A stretch of DNA of 64,000 nt from Neocallimastix lanati (nom. inval.) (Eukaryota > Neocallimastigomycota > Neocallimastigomycetes > Neocallimastigales > Neocallimastigaceae). A program made the translations under genes and the position numbers. Below the pieces are notes generated by a model. The model did not search any database, had not been told where the DNA came from, and was given only the letters and a program-made list of their open reading frames with translations. The stretch spans positions 647,501 to 711,500 of the forward strand of contig JACVTC010000051.1 in NCBI GenBank assembly GCA_016946835.1, in the 5' to 3' direction. Positions 15,771-27,415 of the stretch are shown in pieces; position 1 is the stretch's first letter, and each line of letters begins with the position of its first letter.

Positions 15771-18104
15771 ATGTTTCAAAAAATAATTACAAAAATTAAT
15801 TTGGGATTATGTTTAACCATATTAGAATTAGTTCAACCTTCTTTTGGTCAAAACAAAACAACTCCCCCTCCTGGTCCAGTTCCAACTGATGGTCCACAAC
15901 CAACAGTTCAAAAAATACCAGATCTTTCATTCCTTAAGGATCCTTACTATTCATGTTTTAACTTACGTGATAGTTCAGTATGTCAAGGTTACGAGTATTA
16001 TATACCAAATAATGGTTATTATGGTACACAATTCGGTACTACAAGTGATGATAAATGTGCTGCAGATTTTGATAGATTTGCCAATGAAGATATTAATGAA
16101 AATAGTGCATTTCTTTTAGCACTTTGTCCAGAAGCAAACGTTAAACATAATACTCAATATGTTGCATATAGAAATAGTGTTTATTGTGGAAGAATAATGT
16201 ATTCCCAAGGTAAATTCGAATAAAAATATTTTTATTTAAAATAATTATTATGTATTCATGTTCTAATATTATTCAACTTTAATTATATTAAATGATAGTA
16301 GTATATAAATTTTGAAATTAACTTGTATATATAAATTTCTTATAATTTTAAATACTTAAATTAAATAAATTTTTAGCACGTTGGTGTAGAGAAAATGATG
16401 ATAACATGAGAGCAAATCCACAACTATCACTATGTAAAAGTACATGTATTGAATATGCTAATAGTATTGTTGATTATAGTCAAAATATATGTAAAAATAC
16501 AAATAATAATATAGCAGAGCAAATAAAAAAAAATATTATAGAACAATGGTGCAATATTTTTTCAGATGAGCAGGGCTGCATTAAGGGTGTAAAAGATGAA
16601 ATTAAAAATTGTGGTAATTATATAATATAATATAAAATGATATAATATAATAAATATATAATAACAATAGCAATAATAATAACCGCAACAATAACAATAA
16701 TAAAAAATAATAAAAATTAATAAAAAATAATAATAAATAATAATAATAATAAATCATTTTAATGTATAATATAATATAAAATTAAATATTAATACGTATA
16801 TGTTTTTTTTTTTTTTTTTTTTTTAATTTAGGATTTTTAAGTGCATCAATATCTAAAGAAGCCCAATCATTTAATCCAAATAATTCATGTTGGAAAATTG
16901 AAGGAAAAATGGAAGAAATTCAAAATCAAGCAATGGAAGAATCTAATAAAGAAATTAAAATGGGTGCTATTCGTTGGAAAATCATATATCCAATTAGTGC
17001 AATAATTATAGTAACTATAATCACCGCGTATTTCTGGATGAAACAAAACAAAATATATAAGATTGGATATATTGAACCACCAGAGGATAGCTTAATTTAC
17101 AATGTTATGCCGTCACATGCAATGCCTTCTCGTGATTATGTCAATGAAAGTTTTATTAAAAGTATATTAGAATCACCACAAACTACTTTAAAAAGAAATT
17201 CATCATTTAGTATTAGAAATCAAGACAATGTTAGAAGCTCAGGTAATAATAATAAAAAGAATGTAGTGTTTATGATTGCTCTATATAATTACCATCCAAA
17301 AATGGAAGATGAATTAGAATTAATGGCAGGTGATCGTGTTCGTGTAGAACATCGATACAATGATGGGTAAATTTATATATTTTATTATCATTATTATTAT
17401 TATTATTATTATTAAAATAATATAATTTTTTTGATATAAAGTAAAAGTATTAATTATATATATGTATAATTTTTTTTTTCCCTCTTTATATTATATATAT
17501 TACTTTATATTATATATATTAATATATATTTAATTTAATCGTAAATATTATTAGATGGGGAGCTGGTATTAATGAAAGTACCAATAAATTCGGAGCATTC
17601 CCATTAATTTGTTGTTCTGAAAATATTTCAACGAATGATAGCGCATTCCCAAAACGTAATTCATCCACTTTAAGATCTCGTAATATTACTGTTCGTAATA
17701 ATTCAAATTATAATAATACAGTTCTTAGTAATAATGAACGTAATAATTCTGTTCGAAGTAATACTAATCATGTTAATACTACTCGTAATAACAATAATTC
17801 TAATCATAGTAATAAAGAACGTAATAATTCCGTCCGTAGTCGTAGTAATTCTAATCACAGTAATAGCGAACGTAATAATTCCGTCCGTAGTCGTAGTAAT
17901 AGTGAACGTAATAATTCCGTCCGTAGTCGTAGTAATAGTGAACGTAATAATTCCGTCCGTAGTCGTAGTAACAGCGAACGTAATAATTCAGTTCGTAGTA
18001 ATACTAATCGAAGTAATTCTAATCGAAGTAATCATGGTCATAGTAATTCTAATCATAATAATAACGTTCATAGTAATGGATCATCAGCTCATAAAGAAGA
18101 TTGA
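15771..18104 (+). CDS. Receptor-like membrane protein: Cys-rich ectodomain, TM, SH3, repeat tail
   Basis: Four exons (15771-16209, 16377-16613, 16832-17366, 17555-18104) join in frame to 1761 nt, 586 aa. Residues 1-27 form a signal peptide ending PSFGQ. A Pro/Thr linker (residues about 28-48) leads into an ectodomain with about 13 cysteines (YSCFNLRDSSVCQGYEYYIP, DDKCAADFDRF, LCPEA, VYCGR, RWCREN, LCKSTCIEY, QGCIKG, NSCWKI). A membrane span, IIYPISAIIIVTIITAYFW, lies at about 275-293. The cytoplasmic part has a canonical SH3 domain at about 369-430 (ALYNYHPKMEDELELMAGD, DGWGAGINE, FGAFPL). It ends in a Ser/Asn/Arg tail of ERNNSVRSRSNS repeats. This layout suggests a surface sensor that recruits proline-rich partners, in the general manner of Sho1-type proteins. 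The ectodomain family is not recognised; its Cys spacing is only vaguely Frizzled-like. A dead partial copy lies 2 kb upstream. Confidence 0.87.
17817..17999 (+). repeat. 36-bp coding repeats in SH3 receptor tail
   Basis: Four copies of a 36-bp unit encoding ERNNSVRSRSNS. The first is lengthened by an inserted NSNHS-type segment and the last is cut short. The purity of the DNA repeat, including synonymous sites, points to recent expansion. The RSRSNSxR context offers many basophilic kinase sites. Confidence 0.9.
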
Positions 18105-18183
18105 TTATAATAATATATATATGTATAAAATAAATATGTATAATTCATCCATTCAATTTATTAATTTTATGTATAAAAGGACT

Positions 18184-18290
18184 TTATAATTTAATGATAA
18201 TTATATGAATAGATATAATTTAATGATAATTACATTGAATAAATATAATTTAATGATAATTACATGAATAGATAATTTAATAATAATTAT
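18184..18290. repeat. About 34-bp tandem repeat, 3-4 diverged copies
   Basis: Repeated ATAATTTAATGATAATTA blocks spaced about 34 bp, just after the SH3 receptor stop codon and probably in its 3' UTR or flank. Confidence 0.75.
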
Positions 18291-18299
18291 ATATATATA

Positions 18300-19425
18300 G
18301 ATTATTTATTTCATAATTTTTTACGAATAATTTATTATAGTAATAAATTTTATTTTTTTAATTTAATAATTTATTTATTTTTATTAATATTAATATTATA
18401 TTAATTCAAATGATATAAAAAATAATTATAATATGTAATAATCTTTAATATCTTATATTTAATAACTAGTAAAAATAGAAAAAAGAAAAAAAAAAAAAAA
18501 GCATAATCATCATAATAATAATTACTATTGAATTAATGTAAATAAAAAGAAAATATAAAAAATAATAATTATAATTATAATTATGATAAAAAATATTACC
18601 TTTTTTTTTTATAATACACTCAAAACAAGTTAGAAATAAAAATACAATAATTGTCAATATTATGTTAATTTTTGATAAAACCAATTTAATAATAATAATA
18701 ATAATAATAATTAAAATTTATAGATACAACACCAATTTAATAATAATAGTAATAAAGTTTGCATTTAAAGCCATTTAATTTTAATATTAATAAAAATTAA
18801 ATATGATAATATAATAAATATTTTTTATATTTATGATGAATATATTTATTATAATTATTTAATATGAATTTTAATTTTATTAAATGTTACACAAAACACT
18901 TTTCATTTATGATAAATTAATACTAAAAATAATAATTTATGATTTCAAATGGTTTTATACTCGTTTTAACTAAACAAATTTAAATTAACAAATAAAAAAT
19001 TTTAATGATATTTACAGAAATATATTTATTTAAAAATTATGGAAATATTAAATAATTATGGAAATAGTTTCCAAAAATATAAATTTTTTTTTTTTTAATA
19101 AATTAGTTTCCATAATTACTATCGAATACTGTTAAAAGATTAAATATGTATAATATATTGATATATTTATATATGATATATATTATATATATTATAAAAT
19201 AACTTTTTAAATTAATTTTATATATAAATACAGAATTAATAAATTACATTAATATATCTTAATGATTTTTTTTTTTTTATTCTTATTTAATAAATGTATC
19301 TATTAATAAAAATTCTCAATAATAAATAAATTATATATAAATAAATTCATATTAATTACTAAAAAAAAAAAAAAAAATGTTTAAGAATTAATAAATAATA
19401 TATAATGAATTTAATTTGTAATACA

Positions 19426-19473
<48 letters not shown>

Positions 19474-19830
19474 GGGATTCTCTAATTATTTGATAAATTG
19501 GAACATTTACCTTTTAATAAATTATAACATTAAATTATGTAATTATTTGAAACAATAAATTATATAAAAGATTTAAATATAAATTGAAAATATTATAATT
19601 TTAACAATAATACATAAATATAAATATATATTATTGTTAAAATAAAAAAAAAAAATATTAACAATTCAAATAATTATTTAAATAAAATAAATTCATTATG
19701 AGAATTAAAATAATAATTTAAGCACGATTAAAACCTAATTAATACTAAATATTTATAATTCATTTAATGTTTTCAGTTTTTATTATTATGAATATTAGAT
19801 ATGGTTGAGTAATATATGATTTAAATTATT
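18300..19830. other. AT-rich spacer
   Basis: No gene recognised. Holds A/T runs and an (AAT)n array at about 19427-19472. The minus open frame at 18466-18684 is low-complexity. Confidence 0.5.
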
Positions 19831-19849
19831 CTAAAAAAAAACCTGGAAA

Positions 19850-20465
19850 AGATGTTATATATTTTACTATTGACGATAGTGAAACAATGCCTTCTATGAA
19901 AGGACTGGGTCATAAGCCTGATGGTTAGAAATAATAATGGGATAATTTAATATAATAAAAAAATATTTTAAATTAACAAATTGTAAGGAAAACAAAGCAA
20001 ACGCAACAACAGCAGCTGCAACAACAAAAAAAAAAAAAAGGAAATATGTTAATATTAATTTTAAATAGAAACTGGTATGCTTCGTATAGTTTGTATAATG
20101 AATAATTTTGGACGCCATGTGGACTTCTCTATAAACAAGGCTAATATGAAAGGCATTCCCTATACGCCTTTTTATACAATGGGCTTCTTTTCAGTGATTT
20201 CTTGAATCATCATCGAGGGTGGAACATCAACATTAATCCTAACACATATTAAGTACTCTCTTGCATTAACGATTATATAGTCTAGTAATAGGAATACTTA
20301 CTATGATGAACGAAAACCACTTCATTTTTATAATGAAAAACAACCTGAGAGGATGAAAATCTCCACATATAAATTCAGAAGGTAGTCTCGGCGTCGATCC
20401 AGAAATCTTATGTGTGTTAGTCACAAGCACTGATTACAAGGACAAAAACTCGAACGACTAGAAAA
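19850..20465 (-). repeat. Dispersed repeat copy, probably decayed retroelement
   Basis: Base composition rises here compared with the flanks. Read on the minus strand from about 20460, the sequence aligns by eye with 32915-33100 on the plus strand. Shared anchors include TTTCTGGATCGA, GGAGATTTTCATCCTCTCAG (GGGGATTTTCATTCTCTCAG in the other copy), TGAAAAGAAGC and TATTAGCCTTG. Both copies are full of stops and frameshifts. One frame gives ICGDFHP, faintly like the GDFN motif of LINE endonucleases, but this is not enough for classification. The bit near 19855-19920 (plus, FTIDDSETMPSMKGLG) is also a coding-like relic of unknown origin. Confidence 0.55.
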
Positions 20466-20830
20466 AGTTCAAATAATAAAAAAAAAATATATTAATTTTA
20501 TCAAATAAAATAGCAAAAATTATATTTTATCAGTAATTGATAATTTATTTTTTGTTTTTTATAATTAAAATATATATTATAAAAATATTTTTTTAAATAA
20601 AAGATAATGGTGAATGTAGGCATCATAATATATAAAAATAAAACTTAAAAATTTAAAAAAAAAAAATTTTTTTATTAGTTAAAATTTAATTAATTGAGAA
20701 TGAATTTTTATAATTCTTTTTTTTTTTTTTTTTTTGTAGATTAGAAGAGCATACCTTATTTTAATAAAAATCCATAATAGATCTATCATATCAAATTAAT
20801 ACAAGATAAAAAAAAAATGTAATTTAATTC

Positions 20831-20861
<31 letters not shown>

Positions 20862-21349
20862 AAATAAAATAAAAATTAAAAAAAAGATAGATTAAATCAA
20901 ATATAATAATTGATAATATATCTATTTTACATCATAATAAAAATAAAAAATTTTTTTTTAATAATGTTTAGAATAAATTGATGGGCATTAATTTCTCAAA
21001 AATTAACTGATAAATTATTTTTATATAATAAAAATTAAAATATCTTGCATTTATAAAATCATTTTAACTAATAATGATGTACAAAAACTAAAAAATAGAA
21101 AAATACATAGAAATCTCGAGAAATGTCATAAATACTAAATATATATATATATATTTTTTAATAAAACATTTATAAAATAAATTATTCTTTGATTCATATA
21201 TATATGCTTATTTTAAACTTGGAAGAGTATACAATTCTAATACGATTTTTATTTTAAATTTTAATTTAATTATGGTATTATAATGAAAATTATTAATCAT
21301 TCATCCATAGAAATTTAATAAAAATAAAGCAAAGCAAAAAAGTAACATT

Positions 21350-22345
21350 TGTAATTTAAAGAGCATGAGGTCCTCTAAACTTTCCTTTAAACTAGAGAAA
21401 TATTATCAAAAGAATCAATTTCCATAGAATTCATTTTGTAAATAATAATTATTACTATGTTGGTAAGATATACTTGATGAACTAGTAAAAAGAGGTTCTT
21501 TTTCACCATTTTAATTCAACGTTAACTCTTTAGATTGTGAAGATTTTTTTTTTTTTTTAATATACCAGTAAAAAAGTAATTCAAGAAAGCAGCTAGTGAT
21601 TTATATAGAATTGGTTAGATAGTCCCTCTAAACTAAAGTAATGTTCCAACAAAATGGAACATATAAATTATCTTAAAATATAAAATGATTATTTTTTTTA
21701 ATATTATTTAAAAAATTTTAAACAATAATAATAATTATTTTTTCTTTTTTTTTTTTTAGACTAAGAAGAAGATAGATACACTTCCAATGTTTTATTAAGT
21801 TAAAAAAAAATTTTCGGTGTAACATATACAATAGGTAGTAGCATGATCACCATTTAAATCTAAAATAATAAAATAAAGAGGTAACATATTTAAACATCTT
21901 TAAAATAGATAGCATAGTGTCCGCTAAACTCTCCCCTTGAAAATACAGAAAAATTCTCACTAAGAACTTAATTCTCTATAGATTCTGTGAATGGAACTAG
22001 AAATTATATTGTTTTAATCAAACTTTAATACGTCGTTCCGATATGGCTTAGGTTAGGAACGACGTATTAAAGTTTGATTAAAACAATATTATTAGTAGTC
22101 GACATTCTTGGTACTAAAGGATTTCTTACTAAATCAATTAAAAAAAAATAACTCAAGAGAGCTACTCATAACAAATTTTATTTTATCAAGATAACGAGAA
22201 GCACTACAATAAACGGAACAGTAGACCCTCTGTGAACTGTTTAAGAGTTGTTTCCGTTCCCCAGTATCGAATTTAAACTCAATTAGAGCTGAAAATCCAC
22301 CAAGAAGGATTTTTTCCTTTTTTTTTTATTTAAAGCCCCAATTAT
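21350..22345. repeat. Four diverged copies of a dispersed repeat segment
   Basis: Related blocks recur at about 21365, 21625, 21910 and 22215. Each has a CTAAACT- or GTGAACT-centred core (GGTCCTCTAAACT, GTCCCTCTAAACT, GTCCGCTAAACT, GACCCTCTGTGAACT), and the spacing is about 265-305 bp. Blocks before the second and fourth cores are also alike (AATTCAAGAAAGCAGCTA and AACTCAAGAGAGCTACT). The reverse complement of the fourth copy matches 33120-33160 (GAGGGTCTACTGTTC against GAGGTCCTACTGTTC). They therefore belong to the same family as 32915-33180. They are strongly decayed. Confidence 0.5.
22006..22089. repeat. Perfect 34-bp inverted repeat with 16-nt loop
   Basis: Arms 22006-22039 and 22056-22089 are exact reverse complements over 34 bp and include the mixed-composition core ACGTCGTTCC / GGAACGACGT. 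The loop is 22040-22055. It lies inside the array of decayed repeats, between two blocks of the third copy. It could be a small foldback insertion or encode a hairpin RNA. Confidence 0.95.
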
Positions 22346-22412
22346 TGCTAACTTTAATTTTTTATTTTTTTTTTCATTTATTAATTATGTGAATCTTTGT
22401 TTCAATAAATAA

Positions 22413-22449
<37 letters not shown>

Positions 22450-22559
22450 ACTCACTATTAATAAAAAAATAAATATTATATGTTTAATTAGAACTTAATA
22501 ATATTTTAAATAGTAATGTGAAATAAAAAGTAATATTCAAAATATAATATATAAATAAA

Positions 22560-22920
22560 TTTAAAAAAAAAGTTCATATGAAACGAATCTCACTTATAAA
22601 TTATAATATTACTACTGTTTAAAGTAATTCTTATTTCGGATTAAACTATGAGTTGACAATCTAAAAGAAATGATGGTCTTCTCCTTCAGAAGCATTGGCC
22701 CTGTTGGCCTGTCATAGTGCATTTTCAGTGTTGAACCTCCTGATTAGTTTGCGCTTATACCGCCGGAATAGCAATCCTTTTCGAATACCAGCCCTAGGCA
22801 TAATTTCTGTAATGAGAGCTGCAATTCACACTAAGAATGGCGTTTTTGAAAAACGCCAAAAACGACTTTGTTATTAAACAAAACATCCCGATTCCTTTTT
22901 ATAATTTAAATCAATAATGT
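22560..22920 (-). mobile_element. LINE fragment, 5' endonuclease-side region
   Basis: On the minus strand this aligns with the start of the LINE at 60900-61030 (anchors TATAAAAAGGAAT, GTTTAATAAC, TTTTTGGC, TTACAGAAATTATGCCTAGG and AAGGATTGCTATTCCG). Its far end (about 22600-22730) aligns with 44210-44340, sharing the coding-like NxANASEGEDHH stretch. Stops and frameshifts are present. The copy is non-functional. Confidence 0.7.
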
Positions 22921-23329
22921 CTGCATCACTTCAACCAAAAAAGGAAGTTATATAGTCTGTACCACGTCATATATATATTTACACACTCATTATTCAGAAA
23001 ATTACTAATATTAACACGATTTTCGCCATTTGACCTATTTACTACATTATTAGAGTAATGATATCATTATTTTCAATATTACTAATATTTCTATTCCTAT
23101 TTTCACTCTCAAAACTATTATTATTACTAACAATATTATTGCTACTGTTATTATTATAAATATTATACACTTTTTACTTATATCAGAATCAGTACTTAAT
23201 TCTACATTATTTATATCTTACACAACAGTGTTATCATTACTATTTGATATTGGTCAATATTCGGTAATTGCGAAAAAAAAAATCTTCATAAAGAACTTTA
23301 ATATCCATAAAATTATTTCATTCAAAATT

Positions 23330-24570
23330 TGCGGAAGAGATAACAATTAGAAAATCATTGTTCCATTCGAGGATTACTTTTTTTAAACTATAACAACAAG
23401 AACAGCGTTCTAGACAGTCGTTTTCAATTATATTGGCAGCTTAGGCAATAGGAACATTGAATTTATATCCACATCTGGTATGAAGTACTCATGCTCTATT
23501 CAGGATACTTAACTTGAGACTCTAAGTAGTCTCTAATTTTTCTCAAATTCATTTTTCTTAAAAGCCTTAGCCTTGATTAATTTTTCTGCCATATCTCTAT
23601 CCCAGTAAAAAGTTTACAATTGTTTTTTTTTTTTTTTTTGATGGAAATTTATCTAATTTTGTCTATTAAAATCTTACTTTCTTTATCTCCATGTATGACG
23701 TCTACAATGTGATATCTCTCTATGTAAAACAGAGATAATACATTTCGAGTTTTTCTATTTTTTAAAACACCTTACCTGAGCAATAGCACATTTCGACGAT
23801 AGAGGAGGAATGTTAAGTTCTTTAGAAAAAAAAAAAAAAATAAAGGGATGTTAAAGCTGTCTATTCCTGTATTAACTAGTGTCTGTGTACTTCTCGTTCT
23901 TTCTTTGCTAGATCCAAGTAGAGGTGCTTAATATGAAACTTGCCCAATTATTATAGCAGAAAATTACATTCGTTTATAAGGGATAGAAATATGAAGATTC
24001 TTAAGAAATCCTTTAATGGAATAAAGTGCTTTTCTAACTTCCCAAAAAAAAAAAAAAAAAAAGCAAATTATGTATCTTTTATGTATCTTTATTTTCAAAT
24101 TTTCGTCTCTAATATATAGTTCTTAATAAAATATAAAGACTTATACATGCTTCTCAGTTAAAAAAATCCATATTGCTCTGGTCTTATAAATCCTTTATCA
24201 ATTCCGTATTTAAATATTCTATTAGCGATAATTTTTTGGCCACAATTTTTAATCCATTATTAATATGAGAGATATCACGATAGTTATTGCAAAGAATCTA
24301 ATAATGTAATCGATAGATCCTTGACAAAGGAATTAGTAATGTTGATGAACTTTTCAACTCTACAATCAACCAAAAGTTCTTCATTTCCCAATTCTTCACT
24401 AAGAATATCAAATTTATTATGATCACAAATTTTTTTTTTTTTTGGTAAAAAATAATTCATCAATGATATTTTTCTTGCAATAAACTACGAGCGGTTTACG
24501 ATCAGAAATAGAAGAATAATCAACAAACTAAGCACTTGATATTTTATCCATCATACTTGAGTTGATTAAC
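23330..24570 (-). mobile_element. Non-LTR retrotransposon (LINE) remnant with internal deletions
   Basis: Read on the minus strand from 24570 it follows the LINE at 60900-64000. The endonuclease end (GATAAAATATCAA, GTTGATTATTCTTCT, GATCGTAAACC, TAGTTTATT) matches 61330-61400. The block with GTTGAAAAGTTCATCAACAT matches 61550-61630. Then it jumps at about 24300 to the equivalent of 62410 (start of reverse transcriptase), jumps again at about 24050 to the equivalent of 63190, and runs to the C-terminal Cys/His region (equivalent of 63960) at about 23330. Two internal deletions plus many stops make it dead. Confidence 0.78.
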
Positions 24571-24999
24571 GCATGATCCTGAAGTTATGTGAAAACTTCA
24601 TAGAATGCCTATTGGACTTATAATAAGTGCTTCTTCGTAGGAATATAGACAATACCTACAAAACACTTAAAGTGATTCTCTAGACAATATATTATGAAAG
24701 AAACAAGATGATTATTGGAATTATTTTCAAGTACATTATTAAGCGTAAAATATTTTTATTCAATAGAATCATGCAATTATTTAATTGTTACCTATTATGT
24801 TTGACCATTATAGATAAATGATTGTAGATAATATGTAATTACATATTCTTAAATGAATAGGACTCTCTTAATATAAGAACAATAAAATAAATAAACACAT
24901 AAAAAAATAAATATATCATTTCTTATTTTAAGTGTTATATTTAACAGATTAAAGATATAAACAGTACCGTCAGAATTATAATAATGGAACAACCTCGAC

Positions 25000-25292
25000 G
25001 AATATACAAAAAGTTTATTAAATAATTACATAAATGCATACTTAATGATAAATTAATTACAAGAAAGATTTTCAGAAATAGACTCATCCAAACTATTTGA
25101 AATTAAAATGAAAATAAAGAAATTGAAAACGATAATCTTAACTTATTATTTACAGAATATAATAACGAGGCAAAATTAACAAATAAATCAGAACTGAGTG
25201 AAGAAACAAAATTTTTATATTCTTTAGAGGAATTAAATATAGTCAGAAGTGCATATTCATTCACATTTCTCTATATTGAAAAGGCATTTAAG

Positions 25293-25340
<48 letters not shown>

Positions 25341-25980
25341 TATAGAAAAATTAAGTACCATAATCAAGAAAAGCAAAAAGTATTTTAAAAAGTAGATATC
25401 AAAGAATTATATCAACACTGCTTGACATGAGACATGATACCCCAAGATATAAAACCTCTGCAACCCCGGCACATTTGGATCCATTCTTTTCTGGAAATTG
25501 GGAAGTGTTACTTTTCATGGATATCTATCATCCTTGGTACCATTACCAGTTTCCTAAAAACATAGGAATAATGGTTTAAAAAATGGTATTGAAGTAGTCA
25601 ATACTATCTCTTTTTCACAAAATTCCATCCATTGGTATTGGTATTCGAACTAAGGCAAAATGAAAACTTTTCTGTATTTGAATGGGAAACTAGATGTTAA
25701 GAATTTAGATAAAGAATATAGAGAGCCTTGGGGTACATAATTGGCATTTACAACATTTATTAAATGAGTTTAACTGGTATTTACTGAGTTTTTGAATTAT
25801 TGGATGAGTTATTAGATATTAAATTTTGTTTTAAATGTTGAAAAGAAACCCTATGATTCCATTTGGAACATCTACAATATGAAATTTTAAAATCCTAATA
25901 TTTATATAAAAATTTTGTGTAGTTGAAATTTGGAGTGTATACCTTCAATCCTAATTCGTTTCATTGACAAAATATAATTC
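25000..25980 (+). pseudogene. Unclassified coding relic
   Basis: Coding-like composition with in-frame fragments such as LFTEYNNEAKLTNKSELSEE and FLYSLEELNIVRSAY, interrupted by a 38-bp A-run (25300-25338). It continues as TPAHLDPFFSGNWEVLLFMD and IYHPWYHYQFPKNIGIM before stops and frame changes. The fragments are too degraded to assign. A transposon-derived integrase or polyprotein is possible, since LINE remnants lie next to it, but no diagnostic motif is seen. Confidence 0.4.
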
Positions 25981-26230
25981 TTGAATTTTTTGCATGTAAA
26001 ATAAATAAATTTCTTCATTTTAGTATTGATTAAAAATCAACCTTATGCTGCTAATAGATATTCCACAACCTACCTGAGTATCATTTAGCTCTAACCTTTC
26101 ACGAAAAACTCAGAGGGAAAAATCATAAAGATATAATAATAATGAAAATAATTAATGAAAATAATAGCAATTGATTGTATATGTACATATATATTTCTAT
26201 ATTTCTATATTAATATTAAAAAAAAATAAT

Positions 26231-26560
26231 AACTACTCTTTTTTTGTTTTTGATAACGTGATGTTCATAAGGCTTTCCTTCAAATGATTATTTCACCCAA
26301 CCCTGATACTACGCTTTGAATTGAAGCATAGACCTTGATGATTGTAAAATTTCCAATCGCCAATGATTACACCCACTAGGGAGAAGTTAATGATTCCGTT
26401 CTGATGCTCGTGATCAATAGAGATATATGTAGGAATGTGGGAACGTTAGGAATGCATCTCCGGGCAGTGTGTAACGGCGAAGCTGTTACAATAATTCATC
26501 ACCTTACAGTTAATTAATAACTGTATGGCCATATGGGAGATGGGTACCCATATGTGCAAG
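26231..26560. other. GC-richer island, possible structured RNA or relic
   Basis: This 330-bp stretch is much less AT-biased than its flanks. It contains a 9-bp hairpin with a 3-nt loop (TGTAACGGC GAA GCTGTTACA, about 26480-26500), the GCGAAGC form being a very stable mini-hairpin. It also has a second inverted pair, CATATGGG...CCCATATG, at about 26530-26553. No open frame explains it. It does not match tRNA, 5S, U3 or RNase P consensus elements I could check by eye. Confidence 0.3.
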
Positions 26561-27383
26561 TCTATGTTTTTTTGTTTTTAATAATAAAAAAGCCTCGTAA
26601 TCATTTATATCTAGATCATAGATTCTTCTTTTCGTCTAATTGTTTCGATGATCAACATTTATTATTATTTTTATTATTATTATTACTGAAATATTTATTC
26701 CTTTGTAAATTTAAAATGGAAAACTCAAAATTTATATAAGGAAAGTACGAAATATAAATATATAAATAAAATAAAATATAATATAAATAAGAAATAAATT
26801 GTATAAAGCAAAAAAAAAAAATAATAATAATAAATTTAAAAATTAAAAAAAAAAAAAAAAAAAGATATAAGAAAAAAGAAAAAAGAAAAATATATTATAT
26901 ATATATATATATATATTAATATTTTGTTTTTATTTAGTAATATAAATTTTTATTTTTATAGTATTAATAATATTAATTTTTTTTTTTTTTTTTTTTGTTT
27001 TTTTTGTTTTTTGTTTTTTAAATATTCTAAATTTTTTCAATTTTTCCTTTAAAATATTAATATATTAATAAAAATAATAAAATATTAAATGATTGATAGC
27101 TGTAATAATGATGACGAGAATAATTAATTGTTCCCAAAAGATAAAAAATAATATATATATCTAATAATATCTTCAATACTTTAGTTAATAATATGTCTAA
27201 GTTATATAATACAATAATTATTTAAACTATGTCAATATAATAACAAATTAATTAATCATTTAATAATATATAAATAATTATTTATTAATAATTATTTAAA
27301 CAATATATATATATTAAATTATGAATATATATATATATGATAATTTTTATTACATTTTATTTTGTTTTGTCTTTGGTTTTTCG

Positions 27384-27415
<32 letters not shown>

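Noticed and set aside
17734-18189. 151-codon Ile/Val-rich frame
   Set aside because: Out-of-frame shadow of the repeat tail of the SH3 receptor gene.
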